A DNA stretch of 64,000 nucleotides from Solidesulfovibrio carbinoliphilus subsp. oakridgensis (GCF_000177215.2 NZ_CM001368.1:2555001-2619000), one strand, 5' to 3'; positions 28,826-38,898 are shown, counted from the first letter of the stretch. Numbers and translations are program-made. The notes: generated from the sequence alone by a model not told the origin.

Positions 28826-29383
28826 ATGCACGAGGAATCGCTTGGCACCGTCATCCGCGACTTTCTCACCGGCGAGGAAGTCCCCGAAACCTCCTACGAG
28901 GAGTTCCGGCAGGCCCTGGCCCGGCTCCTGGTGGAGGAGAAAGGCTATCCCAAGGACAGGCTCCGGCCCAAGGTCGGGGTCTGTTTTCCGGTCGACGGCG
29001 AGGCCTACACCCGCATGGTGGACCTGCTCGCCCTGGACGCGGCCGGACGGCCGCTCCTCTTCGCCATCTTCTGTTCCGGCGAACCCGGGTCCTACGTCCG
29101 CGAGGCCCTGGCCGCCGGCCGGATCTACCAGGACGGCCCGGTGCCCCTCGTCTTGGTCACCGACACCCGCGAGGCCGTGCTCCTCGAAACCGCCACCGGC
29201 CGGGAACTCGGGCGCGGCCTGCGGGCCATTCCCACCTGGCGGCAGGCCATGGACTTGCAGGCCCCGCTCCCGCAGCTGTCGGACGAGGCCCTGCGCCTGG
29301 AACGCCGCATCCTTTTTGCCTACAGCGAGTTTCTGGCCAACGGCTGCTGCCAGGGAGCCTGCCGGCCCAAGGCCCGGACCTAG
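28826..29383 (+). CDS. small nuclease-fold protein (HSDR_N_2-like domain)
   Basis: A 185-residue soluble protein resembling the short N-terminal domain of type I restriction R subunits. It has the pattern of a PD-(D/E)XK fold core: RPKVGVCFPVDGEAYTRMVDLL (Asp) followed by PLLFAIFCSGE where a DxK-type strand is expected. The canonical Lys appears replaced, so catalysis is doubtful. The ATG at MHEESLG is chosen for its AAGGAGG. No methylase or specificity gene is near, so it is not a complete restriction system. Two late CC/C residues (CCQGAC) lie near the end. Confidence 0.55.
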   Translation: MHEESLGTVIRDFLTGEEVPETSYEEFRQALARLLVEEKGYPKDRLRPKVGVCFPVDGEAYTRMVDLLALDAAGRPLLFAIFCSGEPGSYVREALAAGRIYQDGPVPLVLVTDTREAVLLETATGRELGRGLRAIPTWRQAMDLQAPLPQLSDEALRLERRILFAYSEFLANGCCQGACRPKART

Positions 29384-29471
29384 TGTCGCGCCCATGGAAA
29401 AGTACATACTTTTTATGAATAACCATCTAATATAGTTATTTTTTATTAAAAATACTGGCGTATTTTTTTAA

Positions 29472-29564
29472 GGGCCGCCGCCCTCCGTCCAAGCGTCCCA
29501 CCCGATCATCGGGACGGGTTTCCAAAGGGCGGCAGCCCCTTGGCCGCCGGAGGCTTTCCCCCTG
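29472..29564. repeat. degenerate intergenic repeat module, copy 12
   Basis: AGGGCCGCCGCCCT, GGGCGGCAGCCCC and a GGCCGCCGGAGGC end resemble the family modules but are more diverged. Upstream of it, 29400-29470 is an unusual AT-rich island with AAAAATAC/GTATTTTT forming a weak stem. Confidence 0.5.
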
Positions 29565-29619
29565 ACCCGTTTTGCAAGTCGCTTCTGGCCTCCGGCCCAA
29601 AGATGGCGTATAAGGCGGC

Positions 29620-30539
<920 letters not shown>

Positions 30540-30543
<4 letters not shown>

Positions 30544-31325
30544 CGGGAGATCCGCGTTTCACGGGCCTTTTCTGGGCCGTCTGGCGGCGAAACCTGCTGG
30601 TCTACCGCCGCATCTGGGCCATCAACTTCCTGCCGCCGCTCCTGGAGCCGCTTTTTTATCTCCTGGCCTTCGGCCTCGGCTTTTCCGGGCTGGTGGCCGA
30701 CGTCACCTGGCAGGGGGAAAAGCTCGGGTTCACGCAGTTTTTCGCCCCGGCCCTCATTGCGGCCACAGCCATGTGGCAGGCTTTCATGGAGACGTCCTAC
30801 AACTCGTTTGTGCGGATGTTCTACCAGAAGACCTACGATGCGCTCCTGGCCACGCCCTTGTCCCTGGAAGAGATCATCGTGGCCGAGATCGTCTGGGGGG
30901 CCACCCGGTCGGTCATCGCGGCCGTGCTCATGCTCGGCGTGGTGGCCGGCCTCGGCTACGCCCCGAGCTGGCAGGCCCTGGCCGTCGTTCCCGTGGCCCT
31001 CCTGGGCGGCCTGGCCTTCGGGGCCATGGGCATGGCCACCACCTCGGTCACCGCCTCCATCGACATGTTCAACATCCCGATCTTCCTGGTCATCACCCCG
31101 ATGTTCCTTTTTTCCGGCACCTTTTTCCCGGTGGACGCCCTGCCGGCCTGGGCGGGAAAGCTCGCCGCGCTCATGCCACTCTACCACTTGGCCGAACTGA
31201 CCCGGGCCGCCTGCCTCGGCCGGCTGACCCCGGCCTCCCTTGGCAACGCGGCCGTGCTGGCCGGCTTCTTCCTGGCCTTTTTGCCCCTGTCGCTCGCCGG
31301 CATGCGCCGCCGCCTCGTGCGGTAA
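30540..31325 (+). CDS. ABC-2 type exporter permease (NodJ-like)
   Basis: A 261-residue membrane protein with about six helices. The ABC-2 signature region includes FGAMGMATTSVT and FLVITPMFLFSGTFFPVDALP, the latter typical of the NodJ/DrrB group. Its ATG overlaps the TGA of the ATPase gene. Downstream is a repeat, then convergent response-regulator genes, so the operon is just two genes. Confidence 0.92.
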
Positions 31326-31326
31326 G

Positions 31327-31408
31327 TTGGGGCTCCGCCCCAAACCCCGCCAGGGCGCCGCCCTGGACCTGCCGGGGGGATGATCCCCCCGGCCCCCTGC
31401 AAAGGGGA
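31327..31408 (+). repeat. modular palindromic intergenic repeat, copy 13
   Basis: TTGGGGCTCCGCCCCAA hairpin, CCAGGGCGCCGCCCTGG palindrome, then a G-run/GATGAT/C-run palindrome. It lies between convergent genes. Confidence 0.8.
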
Positions 31409-31512
31409 GACTGAATAAACGTGGTGCAGCGTCGGCGGCGTGACCGTCGTCAATGGCAAAGGCCAAGAGAGGTGTGGGGGGGCTGCGGCCGCCTGCAGGC
31501 CGCAGGGGAAAG

Positions 31513-32172
31513 CTATTCCGGCAGGAGCCGGACAAAGCCGAAGGACCGGCCCGAAACGTCGAGACAGGGCGTGTCGCCCGGGGCCTGGGCGGCGGACTGG
31601 CCCGGGAAGGCGTCGGCGAAGAGTTCGCCCGCAAGGCCCGATTCCGGGTAGGCGAAGAGCACCCGGCCATCCGGGGAAACGACGGCGAAGGCCCGGCCCA
31701 GGGCCCGGGCCACGGCGTCCAGGAGCGGGCGCGGCAGGGCCGCCGGATCGACCGGGCAGGGGCGTTCGCGGTGGCGCCGGGTGATGGCCATTTCCAGATT
31801 GGCCTTGAGGTCCAGGAGCTTGACCGGCTTCTGGATGTAGCCGGCGGCGCCCGTGGCGGCCACCCGGTCCATGATCTCGCGGTCAACCGCCGCGGTCAGA
31901 AAAATCACCGGCACGCCGAGCCCTTCGATGATGACCCGGGCCGCGGCCACCCCGTCCATGGCTCCGGCCAGGTTGATGTCCATGAGCACCACGTCCGGCA
32001 GGAGGACCGCAGCCTCGGACACGGCTTCCTCGCCGGTCTCGATCTCGGCGCACACACTGTAGCCGAGCCGGTCCAGGATCTTGGCGGCCACCCGGGCCGA
32101 CAGCGGGTCGTCCTCGACGATGAGCACCCGGCGGCGGGCGGTGGCCTCCAGGCGTCCTTCCACGATCTCCAT
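31513..32172 (-). CDS. response regulator with C-terminal PAS-like extension
   Basis: A 219-residue protein. The receiver domain spans about 14-130, with acidic DD in LIVEDD, phospho-acceptor Asp in VVLMDINLAG near residue 64, Thr in FLTAA and Lys in YIQKPVK. The remaining 80 residues (AFAVVSPDGRVLFAYPESG) look like a truncated PAS or regulatory domain without DNA-binding motif. It starts 6 bp after the upstream response regulator stops, so both are in one operon. Confidence 0.85.
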   Translation of the reverse strand: MEIVEGRLEATARRRVLIVEDDPLSARVAAKILDRLGYSVCAEIETGEEAVSEAAVLLPDVVLMDINLAGAMDGVAAARVIIEGLGVPVIFLTAAVDREIMDRVAATGAAGYIQKPVKLLDLKANLEMAITRRHRERPCPVDPAALPRPLLDAVARALGRAFAVVSPDGRVLFAYPESGLAGELFADAFPGQSAAQAPGDTPCLDVSGRSFGFVRLLPE

Positions 32173-32178
32173 GGCGGC

Positions 32179-32568
32179 TCAGCCCCTGTCCGCGAGGGTG
32201 ATCTTTTTGTGGGCGTCCTGGATCTTGTAATACAGGTCGTCCATTTCGGCCGGCTTCATGAGATAGTCGAAGGCGCCCTGCTCCATGCCCCGGATGGCCA
32301 CGTCCACATTGGCGTGCCCGGTCAGCATGATGACCTCGACCCGGGGATGGGCCTCCTTGATGCGGGTGAGCGTTTCCATGCCGTCCATGCCCGGCATCTT
32401 GACGTCCAGGAGCACCACGTCCATGGGATTGTCCGCCAGGATGGCCAGGGCCGCCTCGCCGCTGTTGGCCGTCAGCACGGAAAGGCCTCGCCGGGACAGG
32501 CGCTTTTTGAGCGTGTCCACGTAACTTTCCTCGTCGTCGACCAGGAGCACCCGCACTGCCTCGCTCAC
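32179..32568 (-). CDS. single-domain response regulator (CheY-like)
   Basis: A 129-residue receiver with LLVDDEESY, phospho-acceptor Asp in VVLLDVKMPGMDGMETL near residue 53, MLTGHANVDVAIRGMEQGAFDYLMKP with Thr and Lys switch residues. It starts at GTG behind GGAGG seven bases upstream; this is preferred over a spurious extension. The sequence style is that of NtrC/hybrid-kinase receivers. It is followed closely by a second receiver protein. No kinase is adjacent. Confidence 0.85.
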   Translation of the reverse strand: MSEAVRVLLVDDEESYVDTLKKRLSRRGLSVLTANSGEAALAILADNPMDVVLLDVKMPGMDGMETLTRIKEAHPRVEVIMLTGHANVDVAIRGMEQGAFDYLMKPAEMDDLYYKIQDAHKKITLADRG

Positions 32569-32705
32569 GAATTTGCCTCCGCTCGGACTTGGTCCAGTCG
32601 TGCATCCATAGCCGCGCGGCAGGGGAAAAGCAACCGCCCGGACCCGTGTTGATACTGCTGTCGCCGGACCGAATACTGCCACGCCTCCCTGAAGGAGCCT
32701 TCCGT

Positions 32706-33512
32706 ATGACCCCGCTCGACCTGAACGCCTTGCAAGGCCTGGTCCGCCTGGCCGGCCACGCCGTCCTCGACCTCTACCGCAACGGCTTTTCCGTGGAAGA
32801 GAAATCCGACCACACTCCGGTGACCACGGCCGACAGGCGGTCGAGCGAAATCCTCCTCGAGGGCCTCGCCCGCCTCTTTCCCGACATCCCGGTCATCTGC
32901 GAGGAGACGGAAAGCGCCCCCTACGCGGTCCGGCGGCGCTACAAGCGGTGCTTCGTGGTCGATCCCCTGGACGGGACCAAGGAATTCATCCGGCACTGCG
33001 ACGAATTCTGCGTCCTGCTCGCCCTGGTCGAGAACGGCAGTCCGGCCTTCGGCGCCATCCACGTCCCGGCCACCGACACCCTCTACTGCGGCGGGCCCGG
33101 CCTCCCGGCCACCCGCCGCGTGGCCAACGGTCCGGCCGAGCCCCTCCGGGCCGCGGCCCCGGCCCCCGGACAACCGCTCGTCATCCTGGCCAGCCGCTCC
33201 CACCCCGACCCCGGCCTCACCGCCTACCTGGGCCGGTTCCCGGGCTGCCGGCTGGTCCACCGGGGCAGCGCGCTCAAGTTCTGCGCCCTGGCCGACGGGA
33301 CCGCCCACCTCTACCCCCGGCTCGGCCCCCTCCGGGAATGGGACATCGCCGCCGGCCATGCCGTGCTCGTCGGCGCGGGCGGCGCCATGACCGCCCTTGA
33401 CGGCTCGCCTCTGCGCTACAACACGGCCGAACTCGTCAGCGGGCCGTTCCTGGCCCGTTCCTTTTCCGATGGCGTGGTCCCGTCGAACCTGCTATTCATG
33501 GAAGCACCATAA
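32706..33512 (+). CDS. cysQ: 3'(2'),5'-bisphosphate nucleotidase
   Basis: A 268-residue inositol-phosphatase superfamily enzyme. Metal-binding motifs are VTTADRRSSEIL, ICEETES (Glu), DPLDGTKEFI and the C-terminal REWDIAAGHAVL. It hydrolyses PAP to AMP, protecting sulfur metabolism. AAGGAG lies before the ATG at MTPLDLNAL. Length and motif order match CysQ. Confidence 0.9.
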   Translation: MTPLDLNALQGLVRLAGHAVLDLYRNGFSVEEKSDHTPVTTADRRSSEILLEGLARLFPDIPVICEETESAPYAVRRRYKRCFVVDPLDGTKEFIRHCDEFCVLLALVENGSPAFGAIHVPATDTLYCGGPGLPATRRVANGPAEPLRAAAPAPGQPLVILASRSHPDPGLTAYLGRFPGCRLVHRGSALKFCALADGTAHLYPRLGPLREWDIAAGHAVLVGAGGAMTALDGSPLRYNTAELVSGPFLARSFSDGVVPSNLLFMEAP

Positions 33513-33565
33513 GCCGAGGTTGGTGGCGGGGGCGGACTACTCTTCACAGGGAGAAGGGGGAGGCC

Positions 33566-33838
33566 ATGACCACGCGTCTGACACTCTATCTTTCCGGGAC
33601 CGACCCAGGATCCCGGCGGATGACCGCGGCCTTGCGGGCCTGGTGCGAACGGGAGCTTGGCGGCGACTACCGGCTCAACGTCCTCGACATCAGCGACTGG
33701 CCGAAGCGGGCCGAAAATCTGCCCATCCTGGCCACGCCGGCCCTGGTCCTCGAATCGCCGGGCCGGATCACGGTCGGGGACCTGTCCGACATTCCAAAGA
33801 CCATGGCCGCCCTGGGGTTGGCCCCGAAACGGGAATAG
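33566..33838 (+). CDS. KaiB-like thioredoxin-fold protein
   Basis: A 90-residue protein matching the KaiB domain: a TLYLSGTDPGSRRM first strand and loop, a helix ending RELGGDYRLNVLDISDWP, then LPILATPALVLESPGRITVGDLSD, which mirrors the KaiB ILATPTL...GDLSD block. No KaiC or KaiA is present here. Stand-alone bacterial KaiB proteins are linked to stress or signalling rather than a clock. AGGGAGAAGG precedes the ATG. It follows cysQ by 53 bp. Confidence 0.78.
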   Translation: MTTRLTLYLSGTDPGSRRMTAALRAWCERELGGDYRLNVLDISDWPKRAENLPILATPALVLESPGRITVGDLSDIPKTMAALGLAPKRE

Positions 33839-33847
33839 CCGGCCGGG

Positions 33848-34894
33848 CTAGGGCGCGGCCGGCTGCTCGTGGGTCAGGCAGTGGATGGCGCCAAGGCCCC
33901 AGACCAGGTCCACGGCCGAGATCCCGACCACTTCCCGGCCCGGGAAGGCCTCGGCCAGGATGCCAAGGGCCTGCCGGTCGCGGACATCGTTGAAGGTCGG
34001 GACGAGGACCACCCGGTCGCCGATGAAAAAGTTGGCGTAGCTGGCCGGCAGCCGCTGGCCCTTGAAGACCAGGGGGTGCGGCATGGGCAGGTCGATGACC
34101 GAAAGCCTGCTCCCGTCGGCGAGCGTCGCCCCGGCCAGGCGCTCGCGGTTTTCGGCGAGCACCCGGTGGTTGGCGTCGGCCGGGTCGTCCTCGCGGCAAA
34201 GGACCACGGTGTCTGGCCCGACAAACCGGCACAGGTCGTCCACATGGCCGTGGGTGTCGTCGCCGGCGATGCCCTTGCCGAGCCAGACCACGTTTCGCGC
34301 CCCGAGATATTCCCGGAAAACCCCCTCGTAGTCCGCCCGGCTGAAACCGGGATTGCGCACCTGGACCGCCGCATCGAGGAGGCACTCCTCAGTGGTCAGG
34401 ACGTCGCCCCGGCCGTTGCCGTCCATGCCGCCGCCCTCCAGCACCACCCGCCGCCCCTGCCAGACCGGCTCCACCACAGCAAGGCCCAGCTCCCGGCAGA
34501 CGGCCGGCCCGGCCACGTCGTCGAGGCGGTGGTCCGGGTACTTGGCCCAGCCCGTGAAGCCGAAATCAAGGGCCACCACCCGGCCGGCCTCGTGCACGAA
34601 AAACGGCATGAAGTCCCGGGTCCAGCCCCGGTCCATGGGCGCGGTGAAAAATTCCACCAGCCCGGCCTCGGCGCCGACGTCCCGCAGTACCCGCCGGGCC
34701 GTGGCCTCCTGCCTGGCGTCGCGCACCAAGAGGCGGACCCGCTCGCCCGCGCCGGTCAATTTCCGGATCATCTCGCCATAAACCCAGGCGATGGGCGAAA
34801 ACTTGCCCGGCCAGTCCGAGGCGTTACCCGGCCAGGCCAGCCAGACCGCCCCGTGCGGCGAAAATTCCGCCGGCCATGTGAACTGTCGCTTCAT
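33848..34894 (-). CDS. aguA: agmatine deiminase (PAD family)
   Basis: A 348-residue amidinotransferase-fold enzyme converting agmatine to N-carbamoylputrescine. Diagnostic parts are the N-terminal WPAEFSPHGAVWLAWPGN, RDFMPFF (substrate Asp), EGGGMDGNGRGDVLTTEECLL, GDDTHGHVDDLCRFV (His/Asp) and the catalytic Cys in GLGAIHCLTHEQP at the C-terminus. AGGAGA precedes the ATG. It is 17 bp downstream of a DMT-type transporter gene and is probably co-transcribed with it. Confidence 0.92.
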   Translation of the reverse strand: MKRQFTWPAEFSPHGAVWLAWPGNASDWPGKFSPIAWVYGEMIRKLTGAGERVRLLVRDARQEATARRVLRDVGAEAGLVEFFTAPMDRGWTRDFMPFFVHEAGRVVALDFGFTGWAKYPDHRLDDVAGPAVCRELGLAVVEPVWQGRRVVLEGGGMDGNGRGDVLTTEECLLDAAVQVRNPGFSRADYEGVFREYLGARNVVWLGKGIAGDDTHGHVDDLCRFVGPDTVVLCREDDPADANHRVLAENRERLAGATLADGSRLSVIDLPMPHPLVFKGQRLPASYANFFIGDRVVLVPTFNDVRDRQALGILAEAFPGREVVGISAVDLVWGLGAIHCLTHEQPAAP

Positions 34895-34911
34895 GGAATG
34901 TTCTCCTCTCC

Positions 34912-35844
34912 CTACACCTGCCGGCAGACGTAGAGCACGAGGCCGGTGACGGCAAGGGCTATGCCGGCCGCGCCCAGGGGGCCGGGCCAGGGGCCGGCCA
35001 GGAGCAGGGTTTCGCCCAGGAGCGAGAAGACGACTTCCAGGGACTGGGTGGCGTCGGTGGCGGCCAGCTCGTAGGCGTTTTTGGCCCGGCTGCGGGCGCG
35101 CAAAAAGATCGAGGTGGCGATGACGCCGGAAAAAAGGGCGACCAGCCCGGTCTGGAGGACCTGGTCCGGGGACGGGGCCGGCGGCCGGGTGACGGCCACG
35201 AGGACCAGCCAGAAGGGGATGGAGCCGATGGTCAAAAGCAGGGTCGGGGTGCGGCCGGCGTCCAGGGCCGGCTGGTCGATGCGCGGAATGCGCCCTCCCC
35301 CGCCGTGCCGGGCCTCCCACACGAGCTGGTTGCCGAGCGGATAGGCCACGGCCGCGACCAGGACGGCCGCGATGCCGAGCAGGCTGCCGACGTCCGGCGC
35401 GTTTCGGGCCTGCTCCAGATTGACCAGCACGATGCCGCAGAAAATAAGGGCCGTGAAGGCGAGGCCTTTTCGCGGCACCGCCCGGCCGAGCAGGGCCAGG
35501 ACCAGGGGTGTGGCCAGGATGGTGGCCTGCCAGGTGGTGGCCACCACCCAGCCCGGGGAAAAGACCGAGGCCAGGGTCACGCCGGCGTAAAAGACGCCGA
35601 AGCCGACCGAGCCGGCCACGGTCCAGAAAACCGGGTGCGCGGCGAAAAGGCCGAAAGCCCGGCCCACGGCCCGGGGCCCGCCCGTGCCCAGGGTCCAGGC
35701 GAGCAGGATCGGCAGCATGAAGGCGTAGCGCAGGCTGGCCGACCAGACCCAGTGGCCGCCGGACAGGCTCATGGACCGGTTGAGGACAAAGGTCGTGCTG
35801 AAAAAAAGGGCCGCCAGCGCCCCGAGCCAGACCAGTCGGAACAT
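34912..35844 (-). CDS. multidrug-efflux-type DMT transporter
   Basis: A 310-residue membrane protein with about ten helices of the drug/metabolite transporter superfamily, closest in style to the PF13536 EmrE-like group (FFSTTFVLNRSMSLSGGHWVW at the start, AGIALAVTGLVLYV at the end). The start MFRLVWLGAL is used because the upstream frame is shadow sequence. Sitting 8 bp after an HD-domain gene and 17 bp before agmatine deiminase, it might move a polyamine-related compound; this is inferred from position only. Confidence 0.8.
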   Translation of the reverse strand: MFRLVWLGALAALFFSTTFVLNRSMSLSGGHWVWSASLRYAFMLPILLAWTLGTGGPRAVGRAFGLFAAHPVFWTVAGSVGFGVFYAGVTLASVFSPGWVVATTWQATILATPLVLALLGRAVPRKGLAFTALIFCGIVLVNLEQARNAPDVGSLLGIAAVLVAAVAYPLGNQLVWEARHGGGGRIPRIDQPALDAGRTPTLLLTIGSIPFWLVLVAVTRPPAPSPDQVLQTGLVALFSGVIATSIFLRARSRAKNAYELAATDATQSLEVVFSLLGETLLLAGPWPGPLGAAGIALAVTGLVLYVCRQV

Positions 35845-35852
35845 GGCGCGGC

Positions 35853-36410
35853 TCAGGCCAGCCCGGTTTCGGCCGCCACGCCGGCGATGGCCCCGATGGC
35901 CAGGGCCAGGAACTCGTCCAGCGGCAGGCCGGCCTTGTCGCACTCCAGGATGTTGGCCCGGCGGACGTTCGCGGCAAAGGCCTTGTCCTTCATCTTTTTC
36001 TTGATGCTCTTGGGGGCCATGCCGACCATCTTGTCGGGCCGGACCAGGGCGGCGGCGCTGATGATGCCGGTGACGGATTCGGCGGCCCGCAGGGCGAAGT
36101 CAAAGGGCGTGGCCGGGGCGACGCCGGTGTGTTCGTCGTTGTGGGCGGCGATGGCGCGAAGAGCCTCGGCCGGCAGGGCGTCCGGCGGCAGCAGGCCGGC
36201 CAGGGCCAGGCCGTGCTTTTCCGGGGCCTCGGCCGTTTGCGGATAGTCCAGGTCGTGGAGGAGGCCGGTCAGGCCCCACAGGTCCGGGTCGTGGCCGAGG
36301 CGGGCGGCCAGGGCGCGCATGACGGCCTCGGTCTGGCGGCCGTGGGCCACGAGGCCGGGGCCCGGATTCTGGGCCAGGACGAGGGACAGGGCTTGGTCGC
36401 GGCGGATCAT
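35853..36410 (-). CDS. HD-domain hydrolase
   Basis: A 185-residue HD-family metal-dependent phosphohydrolase: His in LVAHGRQTEAV, HD pair in LTGLLHDLDYPQT near residue 53, further His in AIAAHNDEHTG and Asp in ALRAAESVTG region. Substrate unknown. Its ATG overlaps the TGA of the 96-residue gene upstream. It is the second gene of a probable four-gene operon ending in aguA. Confidence 0.8.
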   Translation of the reverse strand: MIRRDQALSLVLAQNPGPGLVAHGRQTEAVMRALAARLGHDPDLWGLTGLLHDLDYPQTAEAPEKHGLALAGLLPPDALPAEALRAIAAHNDEHTGVAPATPFDFALRAAESVTGIISAAALVRPDKMVGMAPKSIKKKMKDKAFAANVRRANILECDKAGLPLDEFLALAIGAIAGVAAETGLA

Positions 36411-36697
36411 TTGGGTTCCTTGGCTGGTTCCTGGGCCGGTTCCTTGGCGGGTTTGGCGTCGGCCGGGTGCAGGGCGTCGAGGTCGGCCCGGATGTCCTTG
36501 GCCACCCGTTCGGCATAGGCCAGGGCCACGCGCTTGGCGTCGTCGAGGTTCGGAATCTTGTCTTTGAGCGAACGCTTGCCGACCTGGATCTTCCAGCCCG
36601 GGGCCCCCATTTTTTCATGGATGACGGCCACGAGCAGGGCCTTGCCGAGATTGATATAGTGGGTGCTGTCGTCGTGTCGGGTCCATTCGGCGGTCAT
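36407..36697 (-). CDS. conserved small protein of unknown function
   Basis: A 96-residue protein with a folded N-terminal part (THYINLGKALLVAVIHEKMG, WKIQVGKRSLKDKI) and a repeat-like tail of AKEPAQEP units. There is no signal peptide. The stop overlaps the start of the HD-domain gene (ATGA). The function is unknown. Confidence 0.65.
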   Translation of the reverse strand: MTAEWTRHDDSTHYINLGKALLVAVIHEKMGAPGWKIQVGKRSLKDKIPNLDDAKRVALAYAERVAKDIRADLDALHPADAKPAKEPAQEPAKEPK

Positions 36698-36795
36698 GGC
36701 GGCTCCTGGCGGTGCAGGTGGGATGGGTGGCCTTTACCACGATGCGGACCGGGGGCAAAGGGCGGCGCGGGCCGGACCGCCGGCCAGGGAACGGA

Positions 36796-38898
36796 TCAGG
36801 CGGGGAAACGCAGGGTGAAGGCCGCGCCGCCCTCGTTGCGGCCGGCGACCTCGCCGCCGAGCTGGCGGGCCAGGTTGGCCACGAGCTGCATGCCGAGCGT
36901 GCCGGATTTTTCCGGGGCAAAGCCCGCCGGCAGGCCCGGGCCGTCGTCGCGGACGGTGATGGAGACGGTGCCGCCTTTTTCGTCCAGGCTGATGCCGAGG
37001 GTGCCGGCCTCGCGGCCCCGGAAGGCGTGCTTGGCGGCGTTGGTCAACAGCTCGTTGACCACGAGGCCCGTGGGCACGGCCTTTTCGATGGGCACGCTGA
37101 CCGGGCCCAGGCGGCAGTCGAAGGACAGATGCGGCGCCTTCGGCTCGTGGCCGAAAATCCGGGGCAGGAGGTCCCGGATGTAGTCGTCGAGCCGGACCCG
37201 GGCCAGGTTGCTCGAGCGGTAGAGCTCCTCGTGGACCAGGGCCATGGAGGCGATGCGGGTGCGGCTTTCCCGGAAGCTCACCAGGGCCGCCGGATCGGTG
37301 ATCTGCTCCTCCTGGAGATAGAGGAGGCCGGAGATGATCTGCAGGTTGTTTTTGACCCGGTGGTGGATTTCCTTGAGCAGGATCTCCTTTTCGGCCAGGG
37401 ATTCCCGGATGCTGCGCTCGGCCTCCATGCGCTCGGTGACGTCCTTGTCCACGCCCCGGTAGCCCGCGAGCCGGCCGGCCGCGTCCAGGAAGGGCACGCC
37501 CTTGGTCAGCAGGCACCGCCGGCTTCCGTCCGGGGCCACGCGCCAGTTGGCCAGCTCCCCCAGCGGTTCGCGCCGGGCCTTGGCGGCCTCGAAGGCCTGG
37601 CGCAGGCCCGCCTCCTCGCCCGGGGCCAGAAAGTCGAAGGGGGTGCGGCCAAGGAGGGCGTCGGGCTCCCAGCCGAGGACCTCGCGGACCTTGCCGCTCA
37701 CGGAGGTGTAGCGGCCGGCCGCGTCGATCTCCCAGAAGCAGTCGGCCATGCTGGCCGCGAAATGGGCCATCCGCTCCCGGCTCTGCCCCAGGGCGGCCAG
37801 CGCCTCTTCCCGGGCCGCCTCGTGCTCGGCCAGGAGCCGGGCCGTGGCATCCAGGGCCCGGGCCACCTTGCCGAGGCCGACGTCGCCGTGGGGCAGGTCC
37901 GTGCGGGCGGCCAGGTCGCCCCGGCCGATGCGGCCGGCAGTCTCGGCGATGCGGTCCAGGCCCCGTTCCAGGACCTTGCCGCCGAAAAACCAGGGCACGG
38001 CCAGGGCCAGGCCGGTGGCTCCGGCCAGGAGGGCCATGTTGGCCAGGAGGGCCCGGCGGGCGGGCCCCAGGACCGCGCTCTCGGGCAGGCCGACCACAAA
38101 GGCCATGTAGGCCGGCGCGTCGTCCGCCAGGGCAAGCTTCTGGTAGGCGAAAAAGCGGTTTTGGCCGTCCGTGCCCGGCAGGAAGAACTCGCCCTCCCGG
38201 CCGCCCTGGCGCAGGACCTGCCAGACTTCCTGGCGGATGGGCCGGCCCAGGGGGTTGGCGTCGGCCCGGGGCCGGTAATAGAGCCGCCTGCCCGCCTGGT
38301 CCACGATGCCGAGGATGGAGCCCTGGGGCAGGCGCATTTCGTCAAAGGCGTCGTCGTAGGTGGTGAGCTTGATGGCGATCACGAGCACGCCGGCCACCTC
38401 GCCCCGGTCGTTTCGAAAGGCCATGGAAAACGGGAAAATCGGGGTCGGGGCCGACCGGGTGACGACGTATTCGCCCACCGAGAAGCCGCCCGAGTCCATG
38501 GCGGCCCGGAAATGCAGACGGTCGGCCAGATTGACGCGGCTGGTCGGCCGGCCGGCGGCGAGGATCTCGCCCTGGCGGTCGATGGCCAGAATGTTGTTGT
38601 AGAGGGGATTTTGGGCCAGGAGCGAGGCAAAAAGGGCGTCGCAGGCCGGGATGTCCAGGCGGCGGACCTCGGGCATGGCGGCCAGGGTGGCAAGGAGCAG
38701 GCGGGTGCCGTCGGTGAGGCGGGCCTGGAGGGTGGCCATGGCGGCCGCGCCCTGCCGGGCGTCGTGGGTGGCCTCGTCCATGAGGTGGCGCCGCTGGTCC
38801 ATGCCGTCGAGGACCAGCAGGCCGAGAGCCGGCAGCACGGCGAGAAACCCAAGCAGCAAGAGCCCGGCACGGATGGAAAGCGACCGGCGAAGCTTCAC
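36796..38898 (-). CDS. membrane sensor histidine kinase (Cache-HAMP-PAS-HisKA_2)
   Basis: A 700-residue protein. A membrane helix at about 10-30, a periplasmic dCache-type sensor to about 285, a second helix near 285-305, HAMP to 360, PAS around 375-500 (ASMADCFWEIDAAGRYTSVS), then a HisKA_2 dimerisation block with the phospho-His in EIHHRVKNNLQIISGLL near residue 511 and an HATPase with NELLTNAAKHAF and RDDGPGLP. The HisKA_2 type often signals to stand-alone receivers. No receiver gene is adjacent. Confidence 0.92.
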   Translation of the reverse strand: MKLRRSLSIRAGLLLLGFLAVLPALGLLVLDGMDQRRHLMDEATHDARQGAAAMATLQARLTDGTRLLLATLAAMPEVRRLDIPACDALFASLLAQNPLYNNILAIDRQGEILAAGRPTSRVNLADRLHFRAAMDSGGFSVGEYVVTRSAPTPIFPFSMAFRNDRGEVAGVLVIAIKLTTYDDAFDEMRLPQGSILGIVDQAGRRLYYRPRADANPLGRPIRQEVWQVLRQGGREGEFFLPGTDGQNRFFAYQKLALADDAPAYMAFVVGLPESAVLGPARRALLANMALLAGATGLALAVPWFFGGKVLERGLDRIAETAGRIGRGDLAARTDLPHGDVGLGKVARALDATARLLAEHEAAREEALAALGQSRERMAHFAASMADCFWEIDAAGRYTSVSGKVREVLGWEPDALLGRTPFDFLAPGEEAGLRQAFEAAKARREPLGELANWRVAPDGSRRCLLTKGVPFLDAAGRLAGYRGVDKDVTERMEAERSIRESLAEKEILLKEIHHRVKNNLQIISGLLYLQEEQITDPAALVSFRESRTRIASMALVHEELYRSSNLARVRLDDYIRDLLPRIFGHEPKAPHLSFDCRLGPVSVPIEKAVPTGLVVNELLTNAAKHAFRGREAGTLGISLDEKGGTVSITVRDDGPGLPAGFAPEKSGTLGMQLVANLARQLGGEVAGRNEGGAAFTLRFPA

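Noticed and set aside
28826-29383. Type I restriction-modification system
   Set aside because: Only a short HSDR_N-like domain is present; no helicase, methylase or specificity gene lies nearby.
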